From Candidatus Poseidoniaceae archaeon (lineage in GTDB: Archaea > Thermoplasmatota > Poseidoniia > Poseidoniales > Poseidoniaceae), in contig DUJC01000070.1 of NCBI GenBank assembly GCA_013330015.1, forward strand, positions 2,452 through 11,510: a stretch of 9,059 nt of DNA, given 5' to 3'. Positions within the stretch are counted from its first letter, which is position 1, and the number at the start of each line of letters is the position of its first letter. A program made the position numbers and the translations under genes. The notes under the pieces were generated by a model. It ran no database searches, had not been told where the DNA came from, and worked only from the letters and a program-made list of their open reading frames with translations. Positions 6,958-9,059 of this stretch are shown here, in pieces.

Positions 6958-8568
6958 TTACATTCTGAAAATTCCGTATCTTCCTTCGGGCAAAGGAGCG
7001 TTTCTCGATGCGGCTAGACAGAGGCCAAGGACGTCCCGAGTGTCTCGTGGATCGATGATGCCATCGTCCCAAAGTCGTGCTGTGGAATAGTACGGTGAGC
7101 CTTCAACTTCGTACTTCTCGAGAATTGGAGCACGGAAGTTCTCCAACTCTTCGCCTTCCATTGGCGGCTTGCCCTCTCGTTCTCGTTGATCTTGCTTTAC
7201 CGTGCTCAATACATCGGCTGCCTGTGGACCACCCATGACAGAAATTCGACTGTTTGGCCACATGAAGAGGAAGCGTGGATCGTAGGCACGACCACACATA
7301 CCATAGTTTCCTGCACCGTGCGAACCTCCAACGATGACGGTGAACTTTGGGACGTTCACGCACGATACCGCTGTAACGAGTTTGGCACCGTCCTTGGCAA
7401 TACCACCTGCTTCGTAGGCTTGACCGACCATGAAACCGGTGATGTTCTGGAGGAAGACGAGTGGAATGCCTCGCTGACCACACAACTCAACGAAGTGAGC
7501 GCCTTTCAGTGAAGACTCAGAAAAGAGAATCCCGTTGTTGGCAACAATGCCTACTTTGTGGCCATGGATATGTGCGAAACCGCAGACCAGTGTTGTACCA
7601 TAACGTGATTTGAATTCGTGGAAGCGGGAACCGTCAACGATACGTGAAATGATTTCACGAACATCGATCGGTGTTCGGTTGTCGCTTGGAATCAATCCGA
7701 GCAGGTCCTCAACGTCATGTGCAGGAGGTTCAGGTTCTTGCAAGGCTGCTGGAGCGAGTTCTCTTGGTCCAATGTTTTCGAGGACGTTTCGAACCATGCG
7801 AAGTGCTTCTGGTTCGTCCTCTGCAAAGTGATCAGCAACGCCAGATTGGGCTGTGTGGACCTCAGCACCGCCCAAATCCTCAGCAGTGACGACTTCTCCA
7901 GTTGCTGCTTTGACAAGTGGAGGGCCTGCAAGGAAAATGGTACCATTGCCTTTGACAATGATCGATTCATCGCTCATGGCAGGCACGTAAGCTCCACCTG
8001 CAGTACAGGAACCAAGAACGGCTGCAACCTGAGGAATGCCATCTCCGGACATTCGTGCTTGGTTGCGGAAGATGCGTCCAAAGTGGCCAATGTCTGGGAA
8101 CACCTCGTCCTGCATAGGCAGAAATGCACCACCAGAGTCGACGAGGTAGACGCATGGGAGGTGATTTTCATGAGCAACCGTTTGTGCACGAATGTGCTTC
8201 TTGACCGTCATTGGATAATAGGAACCGCCCTTGACGGTTGCATCGTTGGCTACGAAGAGAACTTCCCGGCCATGAACACAGCCAATACCTGTGACAATCC
8301 CTGCAGAATGAGCCCTACCATCGTAGAGGTCGTATGCTGCCAGTGGCGAGAGTTCAAGGAACGCAGTTCCAGGATCGATGATGCGTTCAATACGTTCACG
8401 TGCGAGCATTTTGTTGCGACTCCGATGACGTTCAACATACTTCTCGCCACCACCTTGATGGACGAGATTGAGACGCTCACGCAGCGTTTCAATCAGAGCA
8501 AGATTGTGCTCTCGTCGAGCAGAATAATCAGGATCGGCTTTGTTTACTCGTGTCGGTAGTCGATCCAT
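6958..8568 (-). CDS. liuB: 3-methylcrotonyl-CoA carboxylase, carboxyltransferase (beta) subunit
   Basis: Transfers the carboxyl group from carboxybiotin to 3-methylcrotonyl-CoA, giving 3-methylglutaconyl-CoA. The 536 residues cover both crotonase-like halves of the carboxyltransferase fold. Features include [13 protein letters not shown] [36 protein letters not shown] (glycines 191-192), [17 protein letters not shown] and [10 protein letters not shown] in the N-terminal half. The C-terminal half has [26 protein letters not shown], and [18 protein letters not shown] (around 415-432) followed by [20 protein letters not shown]. The [11 protein letters not shown] and [12 protein letters not shown] stretches are characteristic of methylcrotonyl-CoA rather than propionyl-CoA carboxylase beta subunits. 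The ATG at 8568 is preferred over the upstream TTG at 8601 because AGGTGGA lies 5 bases before it. It is followed by the hydratase gene after 41 bases and preceded by the DUF63 gene by 53 bases. It may have reached archaea from bacteria, but the sequence alone cannot show that. Confidence 0.95.
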   Translation of the reverse strand: MDRLPTRVNKADPDYSARREHNLALIETLRERLNLVHQGGGEKYVERHRSRNKMLARERIERIIDPGTAFLELSPLAAYDLYDGRAHSAGIVTGIGCVHGREVLFVANDATVKGGSYYPMTVKKHIRAQTVAHENHLPCVYLVDSGGAFLPMQDEVFPDIGHFGRIFRNQARMSGDGIPQVAAVLGSCTAGGAYVPAMSDESIIVKGNGTIFLAGPPLVKAATGEVVTAEDLGGAEVHTAQSGVADHFAEDEPEALRMVRNVLENIGPRELAPAALQEPEPPAHDVEDLLGLIPSDNRTPIDVREIISRIVDGSRFHEFKSRYGTTLVCGFAHIHGHKVGIVANNGILFSESSLKGAHFVELCGQRGIPLVFLQNITGFMVGQAYEAGGIAKDGAKLVTAVSCVNVPKFTVIVGGSHGAGNYGMCGRAYDPRFLFMWPNSRISVMGGPQAADVLSTVKQDQREREGKPPMEGEELENFRAPILEKYEVEGSPYYSTARLWDDGIIDPRDTRDVLGLCLAASRNAPLPEGRYGIFRM

Positions 8569-8573
8569 GTGCT

Positions 8574-8580
8574 TCCACCT
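8574..8580 (-). promoter_or_regulatory. Shine-Dalgarno site deciding the liuB-type start
   Basis: The minus strand reads AGGTGGA, 5 bases before the ATG at 8568. The 53-base spacer to the DUF63 gene (8569-8621) shows no clear TATA box or terminator, so transcription from the DUF63 gene into the carboxylase genes is plausible. Confidence 0.65.
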
Positions 8581-8621
8581 ATCCCGACCACTCCGGTTCA
8601 AGCCTTCAAGTCATCGTGGGC

Positions 8622-9059
8622 TTAGACACCGAGCATCAATCGACCGATGTCACGAATCCCTGGGGCGAGACCGACGATGAGAACGGCGAGAACGATCAGC
8701 AAACGCAGATGCTTCTGTCGGTTTTCGACACGCATCTCGACGAAGATGTACGTGATGGTTCCAACGAGAACAGCCTTGACGATGGCGAACAGCCAAGCAC
8801 CTTCAACATCCCAACCCATGTTGTCAGAGATGCCTCCACCGTACTGGATTACTGCATCGCTCAGGGGATGCTTTTCGGAATATCCGAAATAATCGATACC
8901 GACCATGGTCGCAAAACCGTCGCACAACTGTCCGAACACCATCGCAAGAACCAATGGGCTAGCAAGCAATGCCTTGTTGGAGAGTTGTTCAATCGGATGC
9001 TTGGCAACGACCTTCTCTTCAGTTTCCCATGACTTAATTGTGACACCTTCAGGAAGAAC
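8622..9059 (-). CDS. DUF63 family archaeal membrane protein, 5' end missing
   Basis: The frame stays open to the right edge, giving the last 145 residues of a longer protein; the TTG at 8969 is an internal leucine codon. After a charged linker (visible residues 1-30) come hydrophobic segments at about 31-55, 82-102 and 112-130. Recognisable family stretches are GQLCDGFATMVGIDYFGY followed by EKHP, and the C-terminal GLAPGIRDIGRLMLGV, which match what I know of the archaeal DUF63 membrane family (Pfam PF01889). That family is essentially archaeal and has no established function. It is co-directional with the carboxylase genes downstream, but nothing in the sequence links it to leucine breakdown. 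The family call is moderately sure; function is unknown. Confidence 0.75.
   Translation of the reverse strand, partial: VLPEGVTIKSWETEEKVVAKHPIEQLSNKALLASPLVLAMVFGQLCDGFATMVGIDYFGYSEKHPLSDAVIQYGGGISDNMGWDVEGAWLFAIVKAVLVGTITYIFVEMRVENRQKHLRLLIVLAVLIVGLAPGIRDIGRLMLGV

Noticed and set aside
6533..7090. A 185-codon plus-strand frame spanning the hydratase and the end of the carboxyltransferase gene
   Set aside because: It is antisense to two real genes and their spacer, and has no domain-like sequence or good ribosome site that I can see.
7717..8559. A 280-codon open frame on the plus strand opposite the carboxyltransferase gene
   Set aside because: It lies wholly antisense to a confidently identified gene, its translation is Cys/Ser-rich without a recognisable domain, and long antisense frames are expected from the codon use of the real gene.
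8967..8969. TTG at 8969 as the start of the DUF63 gene
   Set aside because: The frame continues open to the right edge of the window with plausible coding sequence, so the gene is cut by the edge.

Overview
The window looks archaeal, most likely from a planktonic Thermoplasmatota lineage such as Marine Group II (Candidatus Poseidoniales). This is an inference from protein content. A presenilin-type GxGD membrane protease of the archaeal PSH kind, a DUF63 membrane protein and a seryl-tRNA synthetase of archaeal/eukaryotic cytosolic type sit together. Base composition is intermediate, and genes are tightly packed with clear Shine-Dalgarno sites. No rRNA, tRNA, CRISPR, insertion sequence or terminator was seen, and no gene-free stretch exceeds about 55 bases.

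Plus strand, 1-4072. The 3' part of a presenilin-like aspartyl protease gene enters from the left edge. It carries a large acidic, beta-rich, probably extracellular domain before its catalytic membrane helices. Ten bases after its stop comes serS, then 45 bases later a protein made of two gamma-glutamylcyclotransferase-like domains in tandem. These three probably form a co-directional unit.

Minus strand, 9059-4073. Reading leftwards: the 3' part of a DUF63 membrane protein gene (cut by the right edge), the carboxyltransferase (beta) subunit of 3-methylcrotonyl-CoA carboxylase, a methylglutaconyl-CoA hydratase-type crotonase, a biotin carboxylase, and a short biotin-carrier protein. The order beta subunit - hydratase - alpha subunit is that of bacterial liuBCD (leucine/isovalerate catabolism). 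Together these genes would convert 3-methylcrotonyl-CoA to 3-methylglutaconyl-CoA and then to HMG-CoA. Isovaleryl-CoA dehydrogenase and HMG-CoA lyase are not in the window.

The main unusual points are three. The carboxylase alpha subunit is split into two translationally coupled genes (501 + 155 residues, close to the length of a normal single chain). The presenilin-like protease has a large extramembrane domain. The cyclotransferase is doubled and keeps both candidate catalytic glutamates. The plus and minus gene blocks converge with no base between the two stop codons (4072/4073).
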